This document shows positions 56,701 through 64,000 of a stretch of 64,000 nucleotides of DNA, piece after piece. Source of the stretch: Vreelandella glaciei (lineage in GTDB: Bacteria > Pseudomonadota > Gammaproteobacteria > Pseudomonadales > Halomonadaceae); assembly GCF_013415125.1 (NCBI RefSeq), contig NZ_JACCDE010000012.1, forward strand, positions 61,344-125,343, read 5' to 3'. How positions within the stretch are numbered: the stretch's first letter is position 1; every line of letters starts with the position of its first letter. A program made the position numbers and the translations under genes. The notes beneath the pieces were generated by a model that made no database searches, was not told where the DNA came from, and saw only the letters and a program-made list of their open reading frames with translations.

Positions 56701-59006
56701 GAAGCGCTATTCCAGGAAGTACGTAGCTGATCCAGCACATCGGCTTTCTTCGCTTTGTTGGAGTGCAGCTCCAGGCAGAACTGGCCAAGGCCAATTTCCC
56801 GCAGGCGACGATGTACCACTTCCAGGGCGGCAGTCTTCTCGGATACGAAAAGCACTTTTTTGCCTTTACCCAGCATATGGGCAATCAGGTTGCCGATCGT
56901 CTGGCTTTTACCAGTACCCGGCGGCCCGATGATGACAAAGTCTTTACCCCGATCGGCGGTGGCAATCGCCGACATTTGGGAAGAATCTGCAGGCAGAGGT
57001 GTCAGCAAATCTGCCGGGGTGTATTCCCGGTCAATATCCTTGGCATCCACAAAGCGAATATCGCTTTCGTAGGGCTCGCGTGGGGTGTCGAGAAGATGCT
57101 TCACCACCGGGCTCTCTTTCAGCGCCTCGGAGCGATCCATCAGGTCTTTCCACATCAGGTACTTGGCGAACGAGAAGTGCCCCAGCACCACGTCTTCCAC
57201 TACTTCAAAGCCAGGCACTGCCTTAATGGCTTGGCGTACCCGGTTCCAGATACCGACCACGTCTACGCCGCTCTCATCCTCGGGTAGAGCACCTGTCAGG
57301 CCGTTGATCTCGATAGCAAAATCTTTCTTCAATAGCTCTAGCAGCGTGGTGTTGAAACGCGGCTCGTCATCATTGGCGACCATCTTCACGCCGCTGCGTA
57401 CCGACTTTCGCTCTAGCGATACCGGCAACAGAATCAGTGGGGCACGATAACGGCGGCTGCCTTTGTCATTCGGTTTCCACAATAAAAACCCGACCGCCAG
57501 AAACAGGGTATTGGAGCCCCCCTCTTTCAGCGATGTTTGCGCTTTGCGGTAGATTTCAACCGAGCGCTTTTCCAGCTCTTCTTGAGTGAGTTCTACCAGC
57601 ACCTGCTTCTTGGCCAACGCATCGCGGGAATATACTTCCTTCAGATCTTCACCCGTTCGCTGGCGATGAATATCCTCATCCTGATCTTGCGCCTGAAGTC
57701 GGGGGAAAGGCGCAATAGAAATACGCGCCCCAGTGGCCAATAAATCTTCCAATGCGCTGGGGTCACCGCATACCAATTGCAGGCTACTTTTACTCGGTTT
57801 CTGGTTAAGCAACGGGTTACGCGCTGATAGATCCAGCAGCTTACGTTGCCAGCGCTCCAAACGGCCACCCGGTGAGTCTTCGAACACCTCCTGCTCCATA
57901 TGCACGGTTGCTGCTGGCAAATCGGGGGCGTCTTCTAAAAGCGGCTCGAAAGTGTCAGCTACATTGCTGGCTGCAAAAGCGTTTTCTGACTGAGATTTCA
58001 GGCTAATGGGGTTGATGCGATGAGCCCGTGCCCGGCGAATATCCACCGCGGCGATAAACTCGTGATCCTTGTCCAACGACACTTGCTTATTGCCCGCCTC
58101 AACCGCTTTGGAAAAAGGCGGCGCAGGATGCTGGGTGGCGTAGGTGGTCTCGATCAGAATGAGTTCTTGCAGAGGTATACGCTGGCGAAGGGTTTCTGCC
58201 TCATCGACCACCACACTGGCAAGATCCTCTTTTTCCAGCCACAACCCGACGAGCGCATGCCCTTTAGTCAGCACCACCAGTGGGTTCAACTGGGCCTGCT
58301 CCAGCGCTGCTGCGAATAGCAAGGTGGTGTCTAGGCAGGTCGCCACCTTGGCGCTTTCAATATGATTAGGGAGGCGAACTTTCTGCCCATTGCTCTCAAA
58401 GCTGGCGGGCGGCAGCGCGTAGCCTAGCTGTATTTTGACAATGGCGGTGTAAATGGCCGAGGCCATTAGCCATACCTGCTCGCGGCTGTTGGACTCATAG
58501 CCATTAATCTGGTCGGGCTTGCCCGCCTTGCGCAGAATCTGACTGGCGTGACCCAACAACCGATCTACCGTCGGGTCGTTGGGCGTACAAAACGCCGCCA
58601 ACAGCTCCGGCATATAGCCAGCCCCGCCCCACTCATTACAGGCCAACAATTCCACCGGCACTGTATGCTCAGCCAAGGTCTCTTCACCCTGGCGAACGCT
58701 AAGCGTCACCGAGCCACGCATGGATTCCGTTAACCCCAACAGGAAACCACCGTCTAACTCAAGATCCCGATCTTTCAAAGCGAGCAGCCCACCCGCTGCC
58801 AACCGATCCACCGTCCAGGTCTTCTGCTTCACAAACCCAGGAGACGCCGCCAACGTCACGCTAAGATCAGCGAGAGCCTGCTCTTCATTCAGGTTCTCAA
58901 TCTGTAGCTCCCGCAGTACCGCAAACGCGCTTTGGTGGCAGGCAAAGTTGATCTTTTCCACTAGCGTTGCGTGGATCTTGATTATGGGTGATTTCTGGTT
59001 AGGCAT
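53787..59006 (-). CDS. DUF4011-helicase-nuclease giant protein (Hhe-type antiphage candidate)
   Basis: A 1739-aa cytosolic protein in four parts. Residues about 200-290 look like a transglutaminase/papain-like fold (VATCLDTTLLFAAALEQ with Cys about 223, KGHALVG with His about 250). From about 378 is DUF4011 (LERWQRKLLDLSARNPLL). The superfamily 1 helicase has Walker A GPPGTGKS at about 693-700, DEAS at about 1332, AGDPKQMPP, VQGDERDVILFS and LNVAMTRAR. The C-terminus (about 1628-1725) is a Vsr/MTES_1575-like PD-(D/E)XK nuclease (FESPFEVAVARGL, YRIDMGIV, IECDG, YARERDK). The DUF4011-helicase-Vsr order matches the Hhe antiphage system as I recall it. Confidence 0.9.
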   Translation of the reverse strand: MPNQKSPIIKIHATLVEKINFACHQSAFAVLRELQIENLNEEQALADLSVTLAASPGFVKQKTWTVDRLAAGGLLALKDRDLELDGGFLLGLTESMRGSVTLSVRQGEETLAEHTVPVELLACNEWGGAGYMPELLAAFCTPNDPTVDRLLGHASQILRKAGKPDQINGYESNSREQVWLMASAIYTAIVKIQLGYALPPASFESNGQKVRLPNHIESAKVATCLDTTLLFAAALEQAQLNPLVVLTKGHALVGLWLEKEDLASVVVDEAETLRQRIPLQELILIETTYATQHPAPPFSKAVEAGNKQVSLDKDHEFIAAVDIRRARAHRINPISLKSQSENAFAASNVADTFEPLLEDAPDLPAATVHMEQEVFEDSPGGRLERWQRKLLDLSARNPLLNQKPSKSSLQLVCGDPSALEDLLATGARISIAPFPRLQAQDQDEDIHRQRTGEDLKEVYSRDALAKKQVLVELTQEELEKRSVEIYRKAQTSLKEGGSNTLFLAVGFLLWKPNDKGSRRYRAPLILLPVSLERKSVRSGVKMVANDDEPRFNTTLLELLKKDFAIEINGLTGALPEDESGVDVVGIWNRVRQAIKAVPGFEVVEDVVLGHFSFAKYLMWKDLMDRSEALKESPVVKHLLDTPREPYESDIRFVDAKDIDREYTPADLLTPLPADSSQMSAIATADRGKDFVIIGPPGTGKSQTIGNLIAHMLGKGKKVLFVSEKTAALEVVHRRLREIGLGQFCLELHSNKAKKADVLDQLRTSWNSASQASISDWKAEGERLKTLRDRLNRVVNALHQCHRNGLTAHYAMGIKIRDAALAAKVKLSWANGEVHDQKQLEHLREMAALLSVQANAVGNLVDHPLSAITHHDWRPQWQEEVVTVARQLQASADKMSQDLSALEKALGISLGAVNLAKLSAVAECGQVLLDAYRQQASFALEPDAPDRLDALEEAVIQLKTYIATQEKLSCSYAPLAWQTLDAAALGPTWAAANETWWPKSWFAKRSVVKQMRAGGAQGTPNPDNDIPVLMQLRETGGHIDRLDGVLKGLRGWDAYNSDPEAMAALKLLGSRARVAVGKLADDAESLAMLRGKIRTLLYDANDLLAPEAPVGRVINDFKATFEAFTALKMQFEALIGSTLDERLDTQVPALEALSAHCQQIVDHHISLKEWCAWMRRRSEALDCQLGPLVDAIEQGSVTADEVEDVFEAAYCGWWSSAVIGEDEVLRTFSSPEHQATIQHFRELDTRFSALTAQYIAASLSGEIPDQDGIQKSSSWGVLRHELQKKMRHKPVREMMETIPDAITTLAPCLMMSPLSIAQFLSPGQALFDVVIFDEASQITVWDAVGSLARGKQVIVAGDPKQMPPTNFFGRSDDDPDGDVDGEGDLESILDELMGSSIPQRVLNLHYRSRRESLIAFSNSRYYENSLVTFPAPVHPDKGVSLVRPEGFYARGKARHNQGEAKAIVDEIVRRLTSEDEALRRQSIGVVTFNTEQQSLIEDLLDKARGEDPSVEWAFSDDELEPVFVKNLETVQGDERDVILFSITYGPDEAGHVTMNFGPLNRNGGERRLNVAMTRARSEMVVFSTLTPERIDLSRTSARAVADLKHFLEYAERGASALGAAVHGSVGDFESPFEVAVARGLQEKGWIVHPQIGVSAYRIDMGIVHPDKPGVYLAGIECDGAMYHSSAYARERDKVRQSVLEGLGWSLFRVWSTDWWTNRAKALELLDAALTQQLEKAQAKN

Positions 59007-59112
59007 GGGCTCTCTTATTTAAGATTAAAGCCAGTGGTCGCTCAGGCGTGGTCTATTGGGCCAACTGCGGGTGCGGTGATGGGTAACCGGCAATAAACCG
59101 ACTATTACCGAT

Positions 59113-59625
59113 TTAGTAGTCAGCTAGGTCATTAATGACAAGCCGCTTGCCCATAATACAGAGACTGTACTCCCTACCATCCATCTCGGCTATATCAGGA
59201 AGACGCCCCCACTCATGGTAACCAAGAGCCTTTAGCAGCCGAATACTCGGGGTATTATGCGCAAAGACGTAACCAACCAGAGTACGTAAACCCAGTTTTG
59301 GTGCCATATTCTCGGCAGCCAATAAAAGCCTTTTGCCTAGCAGCTTACCCTGATGTTCTGGGGCGATATAGATGCTCAGCTCAGCCGTATGTCGATACGC
59401 GGGTCTGCCATAGAAACTCTCAAAACTTATCCATGCAACGATCTCTTCATCCTGTTCGTACACCAGTAGCGGACGGCTTTCCGGTTGATGTTGCCGAAAC
59501 CACTCAAGGCGCGATTCGACGCTAACCGGCTCCGTATCCGCCGTGGAGGATCTCGTTGGGATAGCTGCATTGTAGATATTCACAATTCTGGGCAGATCTA
59601 GCTCTTCCGCATGCCTAAGCTCCAT
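59113..59625 (-). CDS. GNAT acetyltransferase of the island, PAT-like
   Basis: A 170-aa N-acetyltransferase with IYNAAIPTRSSTADTEPVSV and the acetyl-CoA loop APEHQGKLLGKRLLLAA, similar to phosphinothricin-type enzymes. It differs clearly from the GNAT at 51829. ATG 59625 is chosen because GGAGG lies five bases before it; ATG 59637 has none. It is upstream of the helicase on the same strand with 106 nt between, within the repeat-bounded block, and could be cargo or a functional partner. Confidence 0.88.
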   Translation of the reverse strand: MELRHAEELDLPRIVNIYNAAIPTRSSTADTEPVSVESRLEWFRQHQPESRPLLVYEQDEEIVAWISFESFYGRPAYRHTAELSIYIAPEHQGKLLGKRLLLAAENMAPKLGLRTLVGYVFAHNTPSIRLLKALGYHEWGRLPDIAEMDGREYSLCIMGKRLVINDLADY

Positions 59626-59754
59626 TGAAGCCTCCATAAATGGATACGGTAAACACAGATTTAAGTAACACAGTGCTCGCTCTTATCTAGACATAGGCTG
59701 AGAAAGCAGAAGTAAATAAAATTTGATTATAGGTGAGGCACTATCTTTTGAATC

Positions 59755-59800
59755 GTTAATGCTAAGTTAGCATAAGCTCAACAATGATTGGAGTACTCTG
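59755..59800. repeat. Right copy of the 46-bp direct repeat
   Basis: GTTA, then the same 36-bp core beginning ATGCTAAGTTAGCAT and ending TGATTGGAGT, then ACTCTG. The only differences from the left copy are A for G at two positions. Here it follows the DUF2306 stop and no gene start is adjacent, so the copy at the LysE promoter is probably the original. Confidence 0.85.
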
Positions 59801-59843
59801 CTAGAAGCACAGTGGCTCTAACTATCACGCTTGCTTTTAACCA

Positions 59844-60215
59844 TTACCACAAGCCCAGCTGAACGGCGATCCAGCGTCCTGGTGCCAGGGAACCGACAAA
59901 AGCACCGACTAGCCCCAGATAGGCGCCAACCATCCAACCGCGATGCTGCTCTACCCTCCCCTTGAGAATAGCCACCACTGCAACGGCAAGAGCTACTAGC
60001 ACCCACAACGAAAGCAGATGAATCGGCCCAAAGTGACCTATCAGTGGCAGAACGCCACCGCCAAACCAGAAGGAGCTCAAGGCAGAGAACGCCATGGCGA
60101 GCACCCAGGTGCTGCCCAGTATTCGATGGGGCATAGTGCCCTTTGGCGAAAGCAGCAGAATAGCCCCAAGCCCCAGGGCCAGAAGAGACGCGTAGAGATG
60201 CAAGGTAAACGCCAT
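59844..60215 (-). CDS. DUF2306-like membrane protein
   Basis: A 123-aa inner-membrane protein with four helices. HLYASLLALGLGAILLL and GTMPHRILGSTWVLAMAFSA with the His-Arg pair, then FGPIHLLSLWVLVALAVAVV and EQHRGWMVGAYLGLVGA with a second His-Arg, are typical of DUF2306. The function is unknown. It is divergent from the padR gene and shares the palindrome-bearing promoter region, so it is the probable PadR target. Confidence 0.85.
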   Translation of the reverse strand: MAFTLHLYASLLALGLGAILLLSPKGTMPHRILGSTWVLAMAFSALSSFWFGGGVLPLIGHFGPIHLLSLWVLVALAVAVVAILKGRVEQHRGWMVGAYLGLVGAFVGSLAPGRWIAVQLGLW

Positions 60216-60249
60216 GAAACCTCCCAGAGCTAAGTCAATCGCCTGTCAA

Positions 60250-60305
60250 ATGCAACTTGTTGCATAAGGCTAGCCCCTGCCATTTTATTATGCAACTATG
60301 TGCAT
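60250..60305. promoter_or_regulatory. Two matching palindromes, probable PadR operators
   Basis: ATGCAACTTGTTGCAT (60250-60265) is a dyad with perfect 6-bp arms. ATGCAACTATGTGCAT (60290-60305) has the same form with one arm mismatch. They are exactly 40 bp apart, about four helical turns, in the gap between the DUF2306 and padR genes. PadR proteins bind ATG(T/C)-type inverted repeats. Confidence 0.65.
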
Positions 60306-60329
60306 AACGTTCGAAACACACGGTTACTT

Positions 60330-60857
60330 ATGTCCCTACGCGCCGTTTTATTAATCACCCTTCAGCGTGAGCCCGGCACTGGCTACGATATTCTTCAGCG
60401 CTTCAAAGCGGGTCTCGCCCATGTTTGGCAGGCCAGCCACCAGCAGCTCTACCGCGAACTTGACCGAATGCGCGGCGATGGCCTACTGACGTGCGAGACA
60501 CTGCCGCAAACCGAACGCCCCGACCGCAAGGTTTACCAACTCACCGAAGCGGGGCGTCAGGCGCTGGACAACTGGCTCGCCGAGCCCTTGTCCACCAGCC
60601 CTGTGCGCCAGCCAATGTTTGCCAAGTTTTTCGCCTGGGAACGCTGGCCTGAGGAGGCCCGCCGCGAAGAGCTCACCGCCTTCCGCAAGCAGCTCAAGGA
60701 ACGCCTAACGACCTACGCTGCCATCGAACAGGAGTGGTTTAGCAACCCAGAGACGTTGACGCCCGCCCAGCGTGCGCCCTGGCACACATTGCGACTTGGG
60801 CAACGCCTTACCAAAACGTGGGTGGAATGGGTAGAGGAAGTGATGGAGGAAGATTAG
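60330..60857 (+). CDS. PadR-family transcriptional regulator
   Basis: A 175-aa winged-helix repressor. The start MSLRAVLLITLQREPGTGYD and WQASHQQLYRELDRMRGDGL are the PadR hallmark, with VYQLTEAGRQALDNWL closing the winged helix and a helical C-terminal dimer domain (Vir_act_alpha_C type). ATG 60330 matches the family start. The inducer is unknown. It faces DUF2306 and probably represses both genes. Confidence 0.9.
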   Translation: MSLRAVLLITLQREPGTGYDILQRFKAGLAHVWQASHQQLYRELDRMRGDGLLTCETLPQTERPDRKVYQLTEAGRQALDNWLAEPLSTSPVRQPMFAKFFAWERWPEEARREELTAFRKQLKERLTTYAAIEQEWFSNPETLTPAQRAPWHTLRLGQRLTKTWVEWVEEVMEED

Positions 60858-60869
60858 CTATTGGTGAAA

Positions 60870-60890
60870 CCAGCTTCTCGTGGAAGCTGG
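60870..60890. terminator. Hairpin between convergent padR and Crp/Fnr genes
   Basis: An 8-bp stem CCAGCTTC / GAAGCTGG with a 5-nt loop, 12 nt after the padR stop. The T-run is short on both strands, so termination would be weak. Confidence 0.4.
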
Positions 60891-60936
60891 GAGCTTTGGT
60901 GGGGGCTGTTATCAGCCAATAGAGGCTACCGGTGCT

Positions 60937-61689
60937 TTATGGGCTGGCTTTTAGAAGCTCAAAAAAAGAGGGCGGTAGGAATTCATCGATATAGCTGTCA
61001 TTGAATTCGACTAACCGCGCCAACGCTTCGGGGTCGGGTAACTTCACGTGCTGACGGTTTCGGATCACCAGCCCCTCCTCACGCAGCATTGAGAAAGTCC
61101 GGCTCACGTGAACCGGGCTCATCCCCAGCGCGTCGCTAATCAGCTCCTGCGTGAGCGGCATGAAGAAGCTATTATCCTTAACGACCTTGATCCGCTTAAG
61201 TCGCAGATAGATTTCGTAGAGAAAGTGCGCCAGCTGCTCGTGGGCTGAATACTTGCCGAGGTAGATCAGCCGCTCGGAGAGTTGCGCCTGCTGACGCGTT
61301 GCTGTGGCCACGATACCGGCGGCTAGGCTTGAACGCCCAAAGAGCTCAAAAAGCTGTTGATAGGAGAATGGACAAATCACCCCTTTATTAATCATTGCCG
61401 CACTCGCTAGGCGGCGAGTGAAACCAAAATCGCGAATACCGATGATATCGCCAGGAAGGTAAAACTTGAGGACCTGCTTTGAACCATTTTTTAAGTTGCG
61501 ATAGGAGTATGCCCAGCCCTCCTTGACCACGCAGAACAGATCAGCCTCCTCGCTCTCCTGCCAGAGCACCTCGCTAGCCGACATATACCGAGGGCTGAGC
61601 TCAAGGCCCAGCAATAGCGCTTTGTCTTCTGGAGACAGCGCGCCTTGAGTACTAAGGCCCCGCATCACTTCTGTATCGATGAGAGACAC
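60937..61689 (-). CDS. Crp/Fnr-family transcriptional regulator
   Basis: A 250-aa regulator with a cyclic-nucleotide-like sensor fold (residues about 25-150; VLKFYLPGDIIGIRDFGF is the barrel turn) and a C-terminal Crp helix-turn-helix (LTQELISDALGMSPVHVSRT, then FSMLREEGLVIRN). The N-terminal Cys cluster of oxygen-sensing FNR is absent, so it is not the candidate activator of the FNR-type box at 24 kb. The start codon is GTG; ATG 61665 is an alternative. Confidence 0.9.
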   Translation of the reverse strand: MSLIDTEVMRGLSTQGALSPEDKALLLGLELSPRYMSASEVLWQESEEADLFCVVKEGWAYSYRNLKNGSKQVLKFYLPGDIIGIRDFGFTRRLASAAMINKGVICPFSYQQLFELFGRSSLAAGIVATATRQQAQLSERLIYLGKYSAHEQLAHFLYEIYLRLKRIKVVKDNSFFMPLTQELISDALGMSPVHVSRTFSMLREEGLVIRNRQHVKLPDPEALARLVEFNDSYIDEFLPPSFFELLKASP

Positions 61690-62057
61690 TCTGTTACCCC
61701 TCAGGCAAATGGTTTATTAGCGTTATTCTAAAACATTTGCCTACTTTACCAACCTAACGTAGGTTATGAATTATATGTATTATCAAATGGTTGCATGAAT
61801 CCTACAGGGATGGTCCGGCTCCAGAATGCCACACGTCAACGTCGATTCGACAATAATTCAGGCAGCGTCATCAGGTCAGCCCCGGCATTGTCGCAAGACC
61901 TTCGGCGTTAATGTCTGACTATCTTGCTAAACGGCCCCCTGGTAAAACGTCATCCTGCTTTAGAAGTAAGCGGTTTTCTGCGCTATTGATAACACTGACA
62001 CCATAAGAGCGTCAGAATAGACGTTGCGTATCACTTCTCAAAGCAAAGGAGTTGCAA
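61690..62057. other. Divergent intergenic region
   Basis: About 370 nt between the Crp/Fnr and PAP2 genes. It is AT-rich near 61720-61800, where the regulator's promoter is likely. No gene or RNA was recognised. Confidence 0.5.
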
Positions 62058-62813
62058 ATGAAGCACCATGAGAAAATTAGACACGTTGGACACAAAAGCT
62101 TTTCCCTGCTGGCTCGGCTTGGCCGCCACGAGATAGCGATGCTGCTATGCGTCGCGGTACTTTCCGGCGGGATTTGGGGGTTCGTCACCCTGGCCGATGA
62201 GGTGATCGAGGGAGATACCCAGACCATCGATGAGAGTCTGCTGCTCGCCCTTCGCAACCCCGCCGATCTTAGCGACCCGATTGGGCCGGGCTGGGTTGAA
62301 GAAATGGGGCGGGACTTTACTGCGCTTGGCGGTGTCGGCGTGCTGGTACTCATCACGCTAGGCGCTCTGGGCTACCTGTTACTCGCCGGACGCTATCGCG
62401 CGGCCCTCTTTGCCGCGATCGCGGTCCCCGGCGGCATTCTCCTCAGCACCGTGATGAAGATAGGTTTTGATCGCCCTCGCCCGGATCTCGTGCCGCATGA
62501 AGCCATGGTTTACACCGCAAGTTTTCCCAGCGGGCATTCAATGATGTCTGCCGTCACCTACCTCACCCTGGCCGCGCTACTCACCCGCGTTCAGCCCGCT
62601 TTGAGGCTGAAGGCTTATCTTCTGATTCTGGCGATATTATTAACCCTGTTGGTGGGCGTAAGCCGCGTCTACCTTGGTGTCCATTGGCCCACCGATGTGC
62701 TTGCCGGTTGGACAGCCGGGGCAAGCTGGGCCGCACTGTGCTGGATCGTGATGCGCTGGATGCAGCGGCATGGGCAGGTAGAGACAGAAGTTAGTGGGTC
62801 GGACACTGAATAA
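62058..62813 (+). CDS. PAP2-family membrane phosphatase
   Basis: A 251-aa inner-membrane acid phosphatase-like protein with about six helices. The three PAP2 motifs are present: KIGFDRPRPD, PSGHSMMS and SRVYLGVHWPTDVLAGW, giving the catalytic His residues and the Arg ligands. Members remove phosphate from lipid phosphates such as undecaprenyl pyrophosphate or phosphatidic acid. AAGGAG lies seven bases before the ATG. It stands alone. Confidence 0.9.
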   Translation: MKHHEKIRHVGHKSFSLLARLGRHEIAMLLCVAVLSGGIWGFVTLADEVIEGDTQTIDESLLLALRNPADLSDPIGPGWVEEMGRDFTALGGVGVLVLITLGALGYLLLAGRYRAALFAAIAVPGGILLSTVMKIGFDRPRPDLVPHEAMVYTASFPSGHSMMSAVTYLTLAALLTRVQPALRLKAYLLILAILLTLLVGVSRVYLGVHWPTDVLAGWTAGASWAALCWIVMRWMQRHGQVETEVSGSDTE

Positions 62814-63215
62814 CGTGGCTCAAGTAGCGCTGGGCAACACAGTGGATGTTGTCCAGCCATCTGCAAGCATGAATTTTCGGCTTAAAGCCAATAACAGGAG
62901 CTGATGATATCTAGCCTAGCCAGCCGTTACGGATCATCTATCCGATAAAAAATATAACGGTATCTCAACGCTGAAAAATAAGCCTAACGCTTTAGATACA
63001 AAGGATAAGCTTGTAGCGGAACCAGGCTCAGTCTGTCAGACACATTGCTACATTTTGATGATTTCATCAGGTCAAGGTGAGGATAGGTTTACTTTTAAGT
63101 AGGGTCTTCACTATATAACCATGCGCCCTGACACTTTATACGCTAATATCAATTCTCGAAAGCTGGCTTCATACAGCTTAATAAGTCAAATAATGAATTT
63201 ATAGAGGCAAATATC
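62814..63215. other. Intergenic stretch without a recognised gene
   Basis: About 400 nt, AT-rich towards the right. No reading frame of protein-like composition and no RNA gene was found. The right part should carry the promoter of the lysine-rich small gene. Confidence 0.5.
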
Positions 63216-63332
63216 ATGAGCAAAGGACAAGACAGTAAAAAAAATACTAAAAAGAAACCACTTTTAACGGCCAAAGAAAAGAAAGCTGTAAAATCATCAA
63301 AGAAAAGTGAAAAAAATGTGCTAGGTAATTAA
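63216..63332 (+). CDS. 38-aa lysine-rich small protein
   Basis: The peptide MSKGQDSKKNTKKKPLLTAK continues EKKAVKSSKKSEKNVLGN. It resembles conserved, strongly basic peptides beginning MSKGQDSKK that occur in many proteobacteria, with no known role. AGAGG lies nine bases before the ATG. High Lys content without aromatic residues suggests a disordered, nucleic-acid-binding or ribosome-associated peptide, but this is a guess. Confidence 0.6.
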   Translation: MSKGQDSKKNTKKKPLLTAKEKKAVKSSKKSEKNVLGN

Positions 63333-63478
63333 ACCAGCCTAGCAAGCTGAGCATTCCGGTGCCCTGCCAAGAGCAATATCCAATCTGCAATATTGTCTAG
63401 GCACCGATTATATTAAATCGACAACGCCGACACCCCTTCATAATTTAAATAGCCTCTTTGCGCTCTAATTTTTCTGCT

Positions 63479-63790
63479 TTAATTGACCACAAACCAAGCC
63501 AAGAAAAACTGTAAAGGTAAGCGAGCATATAACAATAGTTTGGGCAACTCTGGACATTGCTCAGGATGTAACGCCATATTGATATTGGCAGGATAGACAG
63601 CAGCCATTAGGATGATCAAACCACATGCGGCCCAAAAGCGAGTTTGGGAACCAAAATACCAATAGCTCCGGCCAGTTCAAAAATACCGCTAATCATCACC
63701 AACTCTTTGTGATAACCCAGATAATCCGGCATTGCCATTACAAAAAATCAGTAAAAAATGAGCAAGTCCACCAACAAAGAAAATAGCTGG
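63479..63790 (-). pseudogene. Frameshifted DoxX-like membrane protein
   Basis: Read on the minus strand, three frames carry successive parts of one protein: PAIFFVGGLAHFLL, then MAMPDYLGYHKELVMISGIF and ELAGAIGILVPK, and after a one-base loss TRFWAACGLIILMAAVYPAN, INMALHPEQCPELPKLLLYA and RLPLQFFLAWFVVN, followed by a stop at 63479. This is the DoxX-like small membrane family. At least two frameshifts make it inactive. Confidence 0.7.
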
Positions 63791-64000
63791 GTGGGGATAC
63801 TACCGTTCAATACCACTTTTAGTGGCCACGCCGGACACCATCGCTAACATGCCCCTCTCTTTATCCCTGGTAGCATCAAACCCTGGATTCATAGAATAAG
63901 CGCAGCACTTTGGATCACAAGGTAGAGGCAGGAGGGCCAGCGCCGGTACCCTCTCTGCCTTACCTACCAAAGTGAAGCAGAGCATGGGATACCGACAACT
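63791..64000. other. Right edge of the window
   Basis: 210 nt with no supported gene. A minus-strand reading frame to 63985 has no recognisable family and no ribosome site that I can see. Confidence 0.4.

Noticed and set aside
53787..59006. Type I restriction or RecB-like repair helicase
   Set aside because: No methylase or specificity genes nearby, and the DUF4011 and Vsr-like parts point to another family.
60937..61689. Oxygen-sensing FNR
   Set aside because: The N-terminal cysteine cluster needed for the iron-sulfur centre is missing.
63800..63985. Minus-strand 61-aa reading frame at the right edge
   Set aside because: No family, no ribosome site, and it runs into the frameshifted DoxX-like remnant.

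Overview
The window looks like the chromosome of a gammaproteobacterium, most likely the Halomonas/Vreelandella group. This is an inference from gene content, protein sequences recognised by eye, a GC content somewhat above 50%, and compact operons with AGGAG-type ribosome sites. No rRNA, tRNA or CRISPR array was seen. About 52 intact genes are supported, along with several clear pseudogenes and insertion sequence remnants.

Layout. 1-10.4 kb is a glycerol locus. An ABC importer (glpS partial, glpT, glpP, glpQ, a DUF2160 membrane protein, glpV) runs into glpD, and glpK and glpR lie on the opposite strand behind a three-repeat operator array. 10.4-20.2 kb is housekeeping: an SLC13/TrkA-C permease, quinone reductase, glycerophosphodiesterase, endonuclease IV, amidase, a lipoprotein, prolyl-tRNA synthetase and a lytic transglycosylase. 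20.2-23.8 kb is a decay zone: a broken cupredoxin-like gene, a CACHE sensor fragment cut by an IS110-type remnant, an orphan lipoprotein, and an internally deleted IS3-type element. 23.9-31.5 kb carries a 40-residue membrane protein behind a likely FNR/ANR promoter, SlyD, an AmpG-like transporter, a SEC-C protein, an ABC1-family kinase and topoisomerase III. 31.5-37.5 kb holds regulators and accessory enzymes (AraC/SDR/Atu4866, MgtC, LysR/azoreductase, LysE, GrpB).

37.5-46.5 kb contains an M48 protease with LemA, a cytosolic-looking subtilase with a separate I9-like protein and a truncated DinB gene, methionine aminopeptidase overlapping a ParD-like gene, a SixA-CHAD fusion, a diguanylate cyclase and a DUF2784 protein. 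46.7-51.6 kb has a large PAS-GGDEF-EAL gene split by a frameshift, a decayed EAL fragment facing it, and a repeat-built coiled-coil membrane protein. 51.8-53.7 kb has a GNAT enzyme, a methyltransferase and a LysE exporter.

The most notable region is 53.7-59.8 kb. A 1739-residue DUF4011/superfamily-1 helicase with a C-terminal Vsr-like nuclease (the architecture of the Hhe-type antiphage candidate) and a GNAT gene form a 6-kb block. The block is bounded by near-identical 46-bp direct repeats, one of which lies in the promoter region of the neighbouring LysE gene, and there is no recombinase gene inside it. The last 4 kb hold a DUF2306/PadR divergent pair with two matching palindromes, a Crp/Fnr regulator, a PAP2 phosphatase, a 38-residue lysine-rich protein and a DoxX-like pseudogene.
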